This document shows, piece after piece, positions 6,948 through 14,068 of a stretch of 39,620 nucleotides of DNA. The stretch comes from a virus. A model generated the notes under the pieces. It did no database searches, had not been told where the DNA came from, and saw nothing but the letters and a program-made list of their open reading frames with translations. The stretch is from IMG/VR virus record IMGVR_UViG_3300027996_002167, positions 1 to 39,620 of that record. One strand, given 5' to 3'. The position numbers were made by a program, and so were the translations under genes. How positions within the stretch are numbered: position 1 is the first letter of the stretch; every line of letters starts with the position of its first letter.

Positions 6948-7189
6948 TATTTTTTTTGGTGTTTTAATATCATTATATCTTTAGTGGGATATGATGATAC
7001 AAGTTCTTTTTTATAATAAGGGTAAAAATATAAGGTACCATCCTTGTTTTTACCCACTTTTTCAAATACACCTTGCACATCTACCCAGTGACCTTCCTTT
7101 ATCACATCACCAAACTTATCTTTTAGTTGTTCTATTTCTTCACACATCATCTTTTGGTTTATCGAAGAATATCCAATTTGCTTTTCCAT
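6947..7189 (-). CDS. Hypothetical protein, 80 aa
   Basis: Not recognised. The N-terminal third is helical and charged (MMCEEIEQLKDKFGD); the rest looks like a small beta barrel (GHWVDVQGVFEKVGKNKDGTLYFYPYY), as in compact nucleic-acid or RNA-binding folds, but no signature can be named. It may overlap a short alternative frame at 7140-7250. Confidence 0.6.
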   Translation of the reverse strand: MEKQIGYSSINQKMMCEEIEQLKDKFGDVIKEGHWVDVQGVFEKVGKNKDGTLYFYPYYKKELVSSYPTKDIMILKHQKK

Positions 7190-7250
7190 TTCTTCCTATT
7201 TTGGAAATTAAATTAGAAGCATCTTTAAGTTTATCAATTAGTTTCTTCAT
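7140..7250 (-). CDS. Possible 36-aa microprotein
   Basis: The frame reads MKKLIDKLKDASNLISKIGRN and ends FFDKPKDDV. It starts inside the 3' end of the gene at 7234-7707 (17-base overlap) and runs 50 bases into the gene at 6947-7189. The composition is protein-like, with an amphipathic Lys-rich helix, but the long downstream overlap is unusual for this genome. Either this or the annotated start of the next gene may be wrong. Confidence 0.3.
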   Translation of the reverse strand: MKKLIDKLKDASNLISKIGRNGKANWIFFDKPKDDV

Positions 7251-7707
7251 CTTTGTTTTGGTTTTTTAATTGTTTTACATTTTCAAAAAAACTAACCCCA
7301 TTTTCGTAAGATATTACATGCTCTTCTGGAACAACGGATGAGGTTCCAACCCTCTCGTCATTATAGCCCTTATCAAACCAATGTTTTTCCCTTTTAAAGA
7401 CATTTAAGTCCGTTTTAAGGGTTTCTTTTAATTCTTCCTCCCCAACATCACCAGAAAGAAAAGAATCAATTCTATCAGCATATATTTCGGCTAATCTAAG
7501 GTGTATCATACTACCCAAAAATATTTCTTTAATTTCAGATGAATAATCTTTATATTTCTTATCTTCTGGATACTTTTCGTAGTATTCTTTAGTATCAAAT
7601 AACTCATCTTCTGGTTTTTCTTTACCCATGCGACTAAGACATCTTTCAATTGTATCATGGATATCTCTTATTCTAAATTGATTGTAATCAAAAAAACCAC
7701 CACTCAT
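7234..7707 (-). CDS. Conserved phage protein of the MSGGFFDY type, 157 aa
   Basis: The start MSGGFFDYNQFRIRDIHDTIE matches a widespread phage family that begins MSGGHFDY and has a helical body. The function of that family is not established. Here the remainder is charged and helical (EEELKETLKTDLNVFKREKHWF), with no membrane segment. It heads a run of overlapping genes that continues through two hypotheticals to the second MORN cluster. Confidence 0.7.
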   Translation of the reverse strand: MSGGFFDYNQFRIRDIHDTIERCLSRMGKEKPEDELFDTKEYYEKYPEDKKYKDYSSEIKEIFLGSMIHLRLAEIYADRIDSFLSGDVGEEELKETLKTDLNVFKREKHWFDKGYNDERVGTSSVVPEEHVISYENGVSFFENVKQLKNQNKDEETN

Positions 7708-7719
7708 GTTTATATTGTT

Positions 7720-7896
7720 TTATATAATGTAAAATTGTTTTAAAATCTCACCACTTGTTTCATAATGTGCAACCCATTCCCAATAAGAGATTGGTTCACC
7801 GTTTTGATAATAACCTTTGAAACTTGATTGGTCAATGAAATCTTTTTCCCAGTATCCATCTTGATACCCTTGTTTGTCTAATTGATTCTTTCTCAT
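7720..7896 (-). CDS. MORN-like protein, diverged, 58 aa
   Basis: It starts MRKNQLDKQGYQDGYWEKD and has one clear and one diverged MORN-type unit (GYYQNGEPISYWEW), then the family tail ILKQFYII. Its start overlaps the stop of the gene upstream (7893-8057) as ATGA. Last gene of the third MORN group. Confidence 0.65.
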   Translation of the reverse strand: MRKNQLDKQGYQDGYWEKDFIDQSSFKGYYQNGEPISYWEWVAHYETSGEILKQFYII

Positions 7897-8057
7897 ATGT
7901 GAAACACTTTTACAAATCTACTGTACGAATAGTATTCCCAATATTCAGTTCTTTTACCATCCTCATAATTCCCCTTATAGATTAACTCACCATCAGCAAA
8001 ATACCTTTCCCAATATCCATATCTTTTACCATCCTTATTTAATTGATTAATTTTCAT
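7893..8057 (-). CDS. MORN-repeat variant protein, 54 aa
   Basis: It starts MKINQLNKDGKRYGYWERYFADG, has two units and ends KVFHI. Overlaps of 4 bases on both sides (ATGA) match the other MORN clusters. Soluble, no catalytic motif. Confidence 0.7.
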   Translation of the reverse strand: MKINQLNKDGKRYGYWERYFADGELIYKGNYEDGKRTEYWEYYSYSRFVKVFHI

Positions 8058-8284
8058 ATATGAAAATATTTATTTACCTTACCATTGTGATATATTATAC
8101 TGTATTGATGTTTTTTACCAAGTGTGTGGCGAACAATTTTATGAGGATTACCATTCCAGTAATATTCAACGAATACACCATCTCTTTTACCATTAGTAAA
8201 ATTACCTTCCCAAATTAAATGACCATTCCAATAATGTTTAACATAGCCATGTAATTGGTTTTTATTGTTTCTTGGAAGTTCCAA
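8054..8284 (-). CDS. MORN-repeat variant protein, 76 aa
   Basis: Units read GYVKHYWNGHLIWEGNF, TNGKRDGVFVEYYWNGN and YSIIYHNGKVNK, ending YFHI. The only available start is a TTG (TTGGAACTTCCAAG), giving MELPRNNKNQLHG, which retains the KNQ of the family start. First gene of the third MORN group, downstream of the small membrane protein at 8311-8571. Confidence 0.7.
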   Translation of the reverse strand: MELPRNNKNQLHGYVKHYWNGHLIWEGNFTNGKRDGVFVEYYWNGNPHKIVRHTLGKKHQYSIIYHNGKVNKYFHI

Positions 8285-8310
8285 TATTTTTAATTTGGTT
8301 TAAGAGGTTA

Positions 8311-8571
8311 TTAAAAAAATAATCCAAACATAAATAAAACAAAAAACACTATTATTAGCATTCTTATGATTGTTCTGGCTGGACCAATATGCCAAACTTT
8401 TTCTTCTTTGTCATATACATAACCATTAATCCATACTTCACCATCAACAACTGTTAAGTATGGGAATGTACCTCTAACATGCTTTGGTACATTATGTTCT
8501 TGACCATTAATATAAATTTTATCTTGTGCTGGGTAGCGCACTTCCAAATCATCTTGAATTATGTTAAACAT
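8311..8571 (-). CDS. Tail-anchored membrane protein, 86 aa
   Basis: The first 65 residues form a small soluble beta-rich domain (YINGQEHNVPKH, LTVVDGEVWINGYVYD, KVWHIG), and the last 20 residues are one hydrophobic helix (IIRMLIIVFFVLFMFGLFF). This is a C-terminally anchored topology with the domain probably cytoplasmic. Function unknown. It lies between DUF3310 and a MORN gene on the same strand. Confidence 0.65.
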   Translation of the reverse strand: MFNIIQDDLEVRYPAQDKIYINGQEHNVPKHVRGTFPYLTVVDGEVWINGYVYDKEEKVWHIGPARTIIRMLIIVFFVLFMFGLFF

Positions 8572-8596
8572 CTTGTAGATTTTATTGGTGAGGAAT

Positions 8597-8791
8597 TTAT
8601 TTTGTCTCTAATTCTATTAATTTATCCAGATATTCTTTGGCTTTTTTAAGGTCTTCAACCCCATTCTTATATTTCCATCTTGTAACATATTTAATAATAT
8701 TACCTTCATAGAAACTTAGGTTATGTGAATGAGCATAATCCCACATTTCAATACCATTATTATAATAATCTGGATGTTTAATTTTTGACAT
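8597..8791 (-). CDS. DUF3310 phage protein, 64 aa
   Basis: The whole protein matches the DUF3310 pattern: HPDYYN at the start, GIEMWDYAH, then GNIIKYVTRWKYKNGVEDLKKAKEYLDKLIE. The family is common in tailed phages, often near nucleotide-metabolism genes, and its biochemical role is not settled. Length is typical. The start overlaps the end of the long frame at 8778-9044. Confidence 0.88.
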   Translation of the reverse strand: MSKIKHPDYYNNGIEMWDYAHSHNLSFYEGNIIKYVTRWKYKNGVEDLKKAKEYLDKLIELETK

Positions 8792-9044
8792 ATTTTAAAT
8801 TAATTTGATTAGAAGCATGGGAAGGATTCGAACCTTCGACCTTGAGATTATGAGACTCATGAGCTGACCACTGCTCTACCATGCAATTTTTACTGTATGT
8901 TGTTGTGTGTAGGCTTAGATTTCTACTACCATACCATGCACCCTTACCACGACAACCTTTTCTTTTCTTATATGGGGTTCTACACCCTTGAAAAACAATA
9001 CTAAATAATATAAATACTATGATAATTTTAATAAAATTCTTCAT
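8778..9044 (-). CDS. Small lipoprotein whose frame runs through a tRNA gene
   Basis: The N-terminus is a lipoprotein signal: MKNFIKIIIVFILFSIVFQGC, with Cys21 as the lipidation site. The mature part begins CRTPYKKRKGCRGKGAWYG, a Gly/Lys/Cys-rich motif seen in small Bacteroidota phage lipoproteins. The frame has no stop before 8778, so roughly the last 34 codons coincide with the tRNA gene at 8813-8885 on the same strand. Either the tRNA has replaced the original gene end or the protein really has this extension. Its start is 45 bases downstream of repeated element D. Confidence 0.55.
   Translation of the reverse strand: MKNFIKIIIVFILFSIVFQGCRTPYKKRKGCRGKGAWYGSRNLSLHTTTYSKNCMVEQWSAHESHNLKVEGSNPSHASNQINLKYVKN
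8813..8885 (-). tRNA. tRNA with CAU anticodon (Met or lysidine-Ile)
   Basis: Minus strand: acceptor GCATGG/CCATGC (position 1:72 is a T-T mismatch), D-arm GAGC-AGTGGTCA-GCTC, anticodon stem TGAG/CTCA with loop CTCATAA (anticodon CAT), T-arm GAAGG-TTCGAAT-CCTTC. CCA is not encoded. It could be elongator Met or an Ile2 tRNA needing TilS modification; the sequence alone does not decide. The mismatch lowers certainty of function slightly. Confidence 0.88.
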
Positions 9045-9087
9045 TACTTAAGTCTTTTGGGGTTATAATCTTAATGATATTAAAGCA

Positions 9088-9172
9088 GGTTCAGTCCTTC
9101 TTATATACTATGATATAATTAGTTGTTGAGTGGATAAATCCCTCAACCTAGGGCAGCTGAACCTACCCAAAA
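9088..9172 (-). promoter_or_regulatory. Repeated intergenic element, copy D
   Basis: Complete form with one core (9089-9107), the palindrome TTGAGGGATTTATCC/ACTCAAC, CCTAGG and a terminal GGTTCAGC/TTGGGT block. The block is GGGTAGGTTCAGC here, and the core side ends CTGAACC, so the outer pairing GGTTCAG/CTGAACC is kept. It lies between asnA (stop 9185) and the lipoprotein/tRNA unit. Confidence 0.75.
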
Positions 9173-9184
9173 TATTAATTAATT

Positions 9185-10186
9185 TTAGAGTAATTCTATA
9201 CCCATTTCTTTTGCAGATTCAATCACATCGTCTGACCAAATACTTACTTGTACTTCACCAATATGTTTCTTTTGTAAAATAAGCATAGCTAATCTTGATT
9301 GACCAATACCACCACCAATACTTTGTGGTAATCTACCCTCTAACAATTCATTATGGAAATATAAGTTTTTTCTATCTAGACAACCTTCTATTTCTAATTG
9401 TCTAAGTAATGCAGTTTTATCAACTCTTATACCCATAGAAGATATTTCAAATGAAGTACCCAAAGCTGGGTTCCAAATAAGTATATCACCATTTAATCCT
9501 TTTAGTCCTTCTTCAGTAGGTGTAGACCAATCGTCATAGTCTGGGGCTCTACCATCATGTTTAACACCATTAGATAATTCACCACCAATACCAATAAGAA
9601 ATACTGAACCATACCTTTGAACTATTGCGTTCTCTCTTTCTTTGGGTGTTAAGTTAGGGAACTCTTTTATTAACTCTTCAGTATGTACAAATGTAATATC
9701 ATCTGGAAGTGATAGCGAATCCTCTGCCCAACCATTAATTAATGATATTTGATATGTATACTTAATAGCATTATAAATTTTATTAACAGTGCCTTTTAGG
9801 GTGTTAAGATTCCTATCTTCTTCAGATATATGTTTTTCCCAATCAAATTGGTCAACAGAAATTGAATGTATTTTTGACATTTCTTCATCTGGTCGAAGTG
9901 CTCTCATATCAGTAACGATACCATTACCTTCTTCAATACCATATTCTTTAAGTCTTAGACGTTTCCATTTTGCCAAAGAGTGTACCACCTCTGCTCTTTG
10001 TTCACCCATGTCCTTAATTGGGAAACCTACGGCCCTTTCTACACCATTTAGGTCATCATTGATGCCAGTACCTTTAAGCACCACTACTGGTGCAGATACA
10101 ACACTTAAATTTAATTCGTCACATAATTTATAAAGAAATGTGTTTTTAACCATTCTTATGGCTTGTTCTGCAATTAATTTGCTCAT
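9185..10186 (-). CDS. asnA: Aspartate--ammonia ligase (asparagine synthetase A), 333 aa
   Basis: It converts aspartate, ammonia and ATP to asparagine, AMP and pyrophosphate. The sequence matches AsnA along its length: start SKLIAEQAIRMVK, then LNLSVVSAPVVV, GVERAVGFPIKD, AEVVHSLAKWKR, an EGNGIVTDMRALRPDE block, SVDQFDWE, GLKGLNGDILIWN, and the C-terminal GGIGQSRLAMLILQKKHIGEVQVSIW. The length is close to the E. coli enzyme (330). It is a class II aminoacyl-tRNA-synthetase-fold enzyme without a tRNA-binding domain, cytoplasmic. A second Asn-related enzyme lies at 20002-20826. A phage copy would boost asparagine supply (inference). Confidence 0.96.
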   Translation of the reverse strand: MSKLIAEQAIRMVKNTFLYKLCDELNLSVVSAPVVVLKGTGINDDLNGVERAVGFPIKDMGEQRAEVVHSLAKWKRLRLKEYGIEEGNGIVTDMRALRPDEEMSKIHSISVDQFDWEKHISEEDRNLNTLKGTVNKIYNAIKYTYQISLINGWAEDSLSLPDDITFVHTEELIKEFPNLTPKERENAIVQRYGSVFLIGIGGELSNGVKHDGRAPDYDDWSTPTEEGLKGLNGDILIWNPALGTSFEISSMGIRVDKTALLRQLEIEGCLDRKNLYFHNELLEGRLPQSIGGGIGQSRLAMLILQKKHIGEVQVSIWSDDVIESAKEMGIELL

Positions 10187-10191
10187 GTTTT

Positions 10192-10392
10192 TTATTTTGT
10201 TGTTGAAGTAGTATCAATATTTTTTGTTAATGTGTCAATATTTGTTGTTGAAGTATCAATTCCAGACCTGGATATATGTTCAACATCTAGGTGTATAAGA
10301 TTAACTTGTGGTTCGATATCATTACATGATTGAACCATAATAAACCCTAATGCGCCAATAGTAAGTGTAATAAATAATTTTTTCATTTTCAT
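10192..10392 (-). CDS. Small lipoprotein, 66 aa
   Basis: The signal MKMKKLFITLTIGALGFIMVQSC ends in a lipobox-like VQSC, so the mature lipoprotein has about 44 residues, rich in Thr, Ser and Asp (IDTSTTNIDTLTKNIDTTST), with an imperfect NIDT repeat. It sits between asnA (5 bases downstream) and the glucosaminidase-like gene (4-base overlap). It may be a spanin-like or cell-envelope component of lysis, but there is no direct evidence. Confidence 0.6.
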   Translation of the reverse strand: MKMKKLFITLTIGALGFIMVQSCNDIEPQVNLIHLDVEHISRSGIDTSTTNIDTLTKNIDTTSTTK

Positions 10393-10994
10393 TTTAATTT
10401 AGTATTATAATTATTATAGTATTTAGTATCAATCCATTTAACAATGAACTGATATTGTTTTTTCATTCTGTTGCCATAGGTATTACTTGCGGCATATTTA
10501 TAACCATTAACATCTTTAAATTTATTTGAAAATAAATCAAATATGGTTTTTCTACCACAGTCTAAATAATTTATAGCAATAAGTTTATAGTATGCTAACA
10601 TCCCATCCTTTGTGGATTTGTATCTTAATACTGTTTTATTAGAATACTCACCCAAGTTACATGGATTGTTTTTTGGGCTCCTACCTTTTAACCCCATACC
10701 ACTTTCAAATTGTGCTTGTGCTAATGCAAGTTCAACTGGAATAAAAACCCCATATGAGTCATATGTTTCTCTAGCACAATCCGAAAGTATATCTCCACTT
10801 ATTGGTGATGGTTTGAACCTACTTCTACTTAAATAAATATCGGCTCGTTTGCAATAAGTTTCCCAATCAATATCATCTTCAATGGTTGTCTCAATAACCT
10901 TACCATTATCAGAAGAATTCATTTTTTGAGGGGTATTTGTTTGACCAAGTAATACCCAAGAAACCAATATAATAATAAAAATATTAATCTTCAT
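10389..10994 (-). CDS. Secreted glucosaminidase-like (GH73/lysozyme-like) enzyme, 201 aa
   Basis: An N-terminal hydrophobic signal (MKINIFIIILVSWVLLG) precedes a domain with the GH73-type pattern: PVELALAQAQFESGMG (putative catalytic Glu in FESG), NNPCNLGEY, LRYKSTKDGMLAYYKLI and a final helix. The family cleaves the glycan strand of peptidoglycan. It probably acts in the periplasm. It is one of three wall hydrolases in the window (others at 12726 and 37076). It overlaps the small lipoprotein gene by 4 bases. Confidence 0.75.
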   Translation of the reverse strand: MKINIFIIILVSWVLLGQTNTPQKMNSSDNGKVIETTIEDDIDWETYCKRADIYLSRSRFKPSPISGDILSDCARETYDSYGVFIPVELALAQAQFESGMGLKGRSPKNNPCNLGEYSNKTVLRYKSTKDGMLAYYKLIAINYLDCGRKTIFDLFSNKFKDVNGYKYAASNTYGNRMKKQYQFIVKWIDTKYYNNYNTKLK

Positions 10995-10996
10995 AA

Positions 10997-11209
10997 TTAT
11001 TTATTTTTGTTTATGAAATTGTTTACTTGGTTGAAATCAAAATCCCTATCTTGTTCTCTACCATAATATGGATATGAAACATAAGAGTTACCATCAATAA
11101 GTTCAATTGAGTTACCACTAACACCGCCTTTTGTGATATCTAGGTTGTTGGATAGGATATCTTTTAGGTCTTTTTCTAATGCTCTGTTTTTTAATTTGTT
11201 CTTTATCAC
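10997..11209 (-). CDS. Hypothetical protein, 70 aa
   Basis: Not recognised. It starts with GTG and reads MIKNKLKNRALEKDLKDIL, then a short beta-rich part (GNSIELIDGNSYVSYPYYGRE) ending in Lys/Asn. A Bacteroidota-type promoter lies 42-73 bases upstream (11251-11282), so it may be the first gene of the unit containing the glucosaminidase, lipoprotein and asnA. Confidence 0.55.
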   Translation of the reverse strand: MIKNKLKNRALEKDLKDILSNNLDITKGGVSGNSIELIDGNSYVSYPYYGREQDRDFDFNQVNNFINKNK

Positions 11210-11250
11210 AATTAAATATTTTTTTTGTTAATTAATTTTTTATCATAAAT

Positions 11251-11282
11251 CAAATATATAAAAAATATCTTAAAAAAACAAA
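11251..11282 (-). promoter_or_regulatory. Bacteroidota-type promoter
   Basis: On the minus strand: TTTG (11279-11282), a 20-base spacer, then TATATTTG (11251-11258), matching the TTTG/TANNTTTG pattern of the housekeeping sigma factor of Bacteroidota. Transcription would start near 11244 and run into 10997-11209 and onward to asnA. Confidence 0.55.
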
Positions 11283-11311
11283 TTATTAAACAATTAAATT
11301 AAAAATATATT

Positions 11312-11683
11312 TTATGTAATGTCTAATGCTTTTCTAACCCCAGTTAATTCATCCTCATCAAACTTATATATACTACCACTATCTGGGTTTTTCTTCCTAT
11401 GTAGCTTTTTATTAAATAGTGCTCTGTTTACCGCCTTTTTATCATCTGGAATACCAATGGATTTCATGACACCAACTTGAGTGGGTGCTGTTGGGTTTAG
11501 GTTTTTATTCATTGCTCGTCTAACATCTGGATATGTATCTATTTTCTTTTTCTTTCTTTTATTTTTACGGGTAGTCCCACCAGCTTTACTAGTGTCACTT
11601 TTTTTCCCTGGTTTTTGTTTGGTAGCAGATGCTTCTGGTATAAATGCCTCTCTAAGTAGCTTTTTTATTAAATCTTTTTTCAC
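11312..11683 (-). CDS. Basic protein with capsid-targeting-like leader, 123 aa
   Basis: The N-terminus MKKDLIKKLLREAFIPEA (GTG start) resembles the leaders MKKYIKRLLREGL and MKKYIKQRLRESL at 22.7-23.8 kb; LRE followed by a small residue fits the L/I-x-E cleavage rule of T4 prohead protease gp21. The rest is very basic (KNKRKKKKIDTYPDVRRAMNK), lacks membrane segments, and could bind DNA inside the head, like T4 internal proteins. It is placed just downstream of element G. Packaging is inferred, not shown. Confidence 0.65.
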   Translation of the reverse strand: MKKDLIKKLLREAFIPEASATKQKPGKKSDTSKAGGTTRKNKRKKKKIDTYPDVRRAMNKNLNPTAPTQVGVMKSIGIPDDKKAVNRALFNKKLHRKKNPDSGSIYKFDEDELTGVRKALDIT

Positions 11684-11704
11684 TATATTTTAATTTATAT
11701 TATA

Positions 11705-11746
11705 GTTCAGTCCTTCTTATACACCTTATTTAATTATTGACCCAAC
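11705..11746 (-). promoter_or_regulatory. Repeated intergenic element, short copy G
   Basis: The core GTATAAGAAGGACTGAAC is intact and a GTTGGGTC block lies 20 bases further upstream, but the GGTTCAG and inner palindrome are missing. It ends 22 bases before the start of the basic protein gene at 11683. This minimal form shows that only the core and the TTGGGT box are indispensable, which favours a promoter-like role. Confidence 0.65.
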
Positions 11747-11773
11747 CTATATATAAATATATCGATAAACGAT

Positions 11774-11809
11774 AAAAAATGCACATAATATTAATTGTGT
11801 GCATTTTTT
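11774..11809 (-). terminator. Rho-independent terminator after the sigma factor gene
   Basis: A perfect 12-base stem, AAAAAATGCACA/TGTGCATTTTTT, with a 12-base AT loop. The run of T lies on both strands, but only the minus strand has a gene (11820-12698) ending just before it. Confidence 0.85.
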
Positions 11810-11819
11810 ATTTCTTGTA

Positions 11820-12698
11820 TCAAAACATACAATGTGTTATCCCTAATCTATTACATTTATTCCTTAGCTTTCGCAATACTTTTTTTTGGGTTAGCCTAAC
11901 CGATTCCTTGCTTAATTTAAGTTCATCAGCAACATCATTTATTGTTCTTTGTTGACAACCCAACCCAAACATAGCACTTATTATTATTTTTTGTTTATCG
12001 GTTAAACTTGATAATAACAACCTAATTAACTCTGGATTTTTTTCATTTATCAAATCAGAATCAGTAGGGGTTAATTCAGATTCCAACATATCACCAACTG
12101 TAGAGCTACCTCTTTCATTAACCAATGGTTTATCCAATGAGGTCAAAGACATGTTTGAAATCTTTGAAATTGTATCAACTTTAGAATCACTATAGTTTGG
12201 TATCTCCCCAAGTATTTCTGAAACATCTGGGATGCGCTCCAGTTTTTGTGTTAATCTACTAACCTCAATATTAAACTTACTTAATTCAGCAAACCTATTT
12301 TGGGGTAATCTTATTTGTCTTGATGAATCCTTCAAGTATAAGAGCATTTCCTTTCTTATATACCATACAGCATAAGAAATAAACTTATACCCAGTTTCTG
12401 GTTTAAATTTTACAGCTGCTTCACATAAACCAATGTTACCTTGATTGACTAAATCCTCAAGTGGCGCATCTTTAGACTCGTACTTCTTACCAACACTAAT
12501 AACAAATCTAAGGTTTTTGTATACAAGTTCATTTAATGCATCAGTATCACCACCCTTAGCTTTAAATGCACATTTTAACTCCTCTTCTGTTGATTCAAAC
12601 AATGATATTCTAGACACCTCATTAAGGTACTTAGCAAATGATTTACTTTTAGTTCTATTGGTAATACTTCTTTCAATAACTTTAAAACCTCTTTTCAT
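11820..12698 (-). CDS. RNA polymerase sigma-70 family factor, 292 aa
   Basis: It directs host RNA polymerase to phage promoters. Region 2 is clear: NLRFVISVGKKYE, APLEDLVNQGNIGLCEAAVKF, GYKFISYAVWYIRKEM (the -10 binding helix). Region 3 follows (RQIRLPQNRFAEL). Region 4 ends in a helix-turn-helix, NDVADELKLSKESVRLTQKKVLRKLR, which would bind the -35. Region 1 is mostly absent, as in short primary-like sigma factors. The 12.7 kb gene stands alone, with a strong terminator after it. Its target could be the repeated TATAAGAAGGACTGAAC element (inference). Confidence 0.93.
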   Translation of the reverse strand: MKRGFKVIERSITNRTKSKSFAKYLNEVSRISLFESTEEELKCAFKAKGGDTDALNELVYKNLRFVISVGKKYESKDAPLEDLVNQGNIGLCEAAVKFKPETGYKFISYAVWYIRKEMLLYLKDSSRQIRLPQNRFAELSKFNIEVSRLTQKLERIPDVSEILGEIPNYSDSKVDTISKISNMSLTSLDKPLVNERGSSTVGDMLESELTPTDSDLINEKNPELIRLLLSSLTDKQKIIISAMFGLGCQQRTINDVADELKLSKESVRLTQKKVLRKLRNKCNRLGITHCMF

Positions 12699-12725
12699 TT
12701 CATTTCATTTAATTAGTTAAAAAAA

Positions 12726-13466
12726 TTATAAATCGTAACACTTTATTATTCTCCTTATTTTATCACTATAATAAACTTCATCCTCATCACGGTCATGGCA
12801 TGCTGAAGCATAAACACTTCCTCGGTTTTCAACAAATTCAATACTTTCCTCAAGTGTTTTACCACCACAAAGACTTTCTAACCAATTTTCTACTGTTGGT
12901 TCACCTTCTAATCGTTTCCAATACATACCCATCAATAATTTACTGTGAGCACGAAGTGAGAACCATTTTGATTCGAACACCCGAAATTTATCATCGGGCC
13001 CATCATCCTTAGCAGTCACATGTTGAGTAGAGTCTTTTCCCCAATATTTGTGACCATAAATGTTGTTTGCACTGAAGGCAACATACGAACACCCGTAGTT
13101 CGACTCAAGTATTGCTTGTGCGACATAAAGTTGATATGGTATTTGTGGGTATACTTTTGACTCTTCTTTAGCACCTTGAATAATATAAGTTAAAAATTTA
13201 TCTATTATTATCTTTTTTTCTTCTCTATCTAAAGCTTTCCATTCTGTTTCTGTATAATACCCATTCTCTTCTTCATCACCCTCGTTTTTTTCTTCATCCC
13301 TTCCAGGATATATTGGTTTTATTGGTCTTATAAACAATGAATCGTTGTTTGTCATTTTTAATTCATCTGATTCAACGGCTAAATTAGTTGATTGTTTATT
13401 TTGTGTTAGGTTTAAATAAATTAGGATTATTGTTGAAAATGCTACTAATAAAATAATTTTTTTCAT
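12726..13466 (-). CDS. Secreted glucosaminidase (GH73-like), 246 aa
   Basis: An N-terminal membrane segment (MKKIILLVAFSTIILIYLNL) is followed by an acidic linker (DEEKNEGDEEENG) and a GH73-type domain: YQLYVAQAILESNYG with the putative catalytic Glu, NNIYGHKYWG, FRVFESKWFSLRAHSKLLM, and a C-terminal SDKIRRIIK helix. It should cut peptidoglycan glycan strands from the periplasmic side. It is more canonical than the relative at 10389-10994. A promoter is visible at 13495-13525. Confidence 0.88.
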   Translation of the reverse strand: MKKIILLVAFSTIILIYLNLTQNKQSTNLAVESDELKMTNNDSLFIRPIKPIYPGRDEEKNEGDEEENGYYTETEWKALDREEKKIIIDKFLTYIIQGAKEESKVYPQIPYQLYVAQAILESNYGCSYVAFSANNIYGHKYWGKDSTQHVTAKDDGPDDKFRVFESKWFSLRAHSKLLMGMYWKRLEGEPTVENWLESLCGGKTLEESIEFVENRGSVYASACHDRDEDEVYYSDKIRRIIKCYDL

Positions 13467-13494
13467 AGTTTTTTTTAAAAAAATCGTTATAACA

Positions 13495-13525
13495 CAAATA
13501 TAACTAAAAAAAATTTAATATCGAA
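13495..13525 (-). promoter_or_regulatory. Bacteroidota-type promoter
   Basis: On the minus strand: TTCG (one mismatch to TTTG, 13522-13525), 19-base spacer, TATATTTG (13495-13502). It would start transcription near 13488, 22 bases before the glucosaminidase start codon. Confidence 0.5.
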
Positions 13526-13528
13526 GCA

Positions 13529-14068
13529 TTATCTGATATAAATTAAAAATTGTTTTATCATCTTATTATAATTAAAATTGGTAGCTTTAAATAGGTTGTG
13601 GGTTTCTTTGAGGTTATTTATATATAATTCTTTATTTGATGTTATATGTAGTTCCTGTGTTTGTGATATATGGAATTTTGTTTGGTTAATAAGATAAAAA
13701 ACTAATGATGCCCATCTATCAGCAAATAATTCTTCAGCAATAATGAATTCGTGAAAGCTTTTAAAATCTGAGGTGGTTAACATATTCAAATGGTAATCAA
13801 CCCCATGCTTATCAATTCTTTTTTTATGTGCAATTTCATGTAATAATATAAAAAAAACCTTGTGTAAATTTATTTCCCCAACACTTACTCTAGTCAGTAT
13901 ATCGTATATGTCAATATATATACAATCTAGTGTTGTCAAACCTACAATATCATCACTTAAACAGGCATTTATTATTTTTATGTTAGACTCATTAATGATT
14001 GTAAGTATTGTTTCAAAATTTAAAAGACTCATGTTATTAAGTCTATGTATAAAATCCTCAAAACTCAT
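13529..14068 (-). CDS. Zinc metallopeptidase-like protein (HEIAH), 179 aa
   Basis: A zinc-binding HExxH lies at residues 77-81 (LLHEIAHKKR), in a helix, and a second acidic helix follows about 30 residues later (AEELFADRW, E112/E113/D117), the usual place for the third zinc ligand. The N-terminal 75 residues are alpha/beta. No signal peptide, so cytoplasmic. Targets are unknown. It overlaps the HAD gene upstream by 4 bases. Confidence 0.65.
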   Translation of the reverse strand: MSFEDFIHRLNNMSLLNFETILTIINESNIKIINACLSDDIVGLTTLDCIYIDIYDILTRVSVGEINLHKVFFILLHEIAHKKRIDKHGVDYHLNMLTTSDFKSFHEFIIAEELFADRWASLVFYLINQTKFHISQTQELHITSNKELYINNLKETHNLFKATNFNYNKMIKQFLIYIR

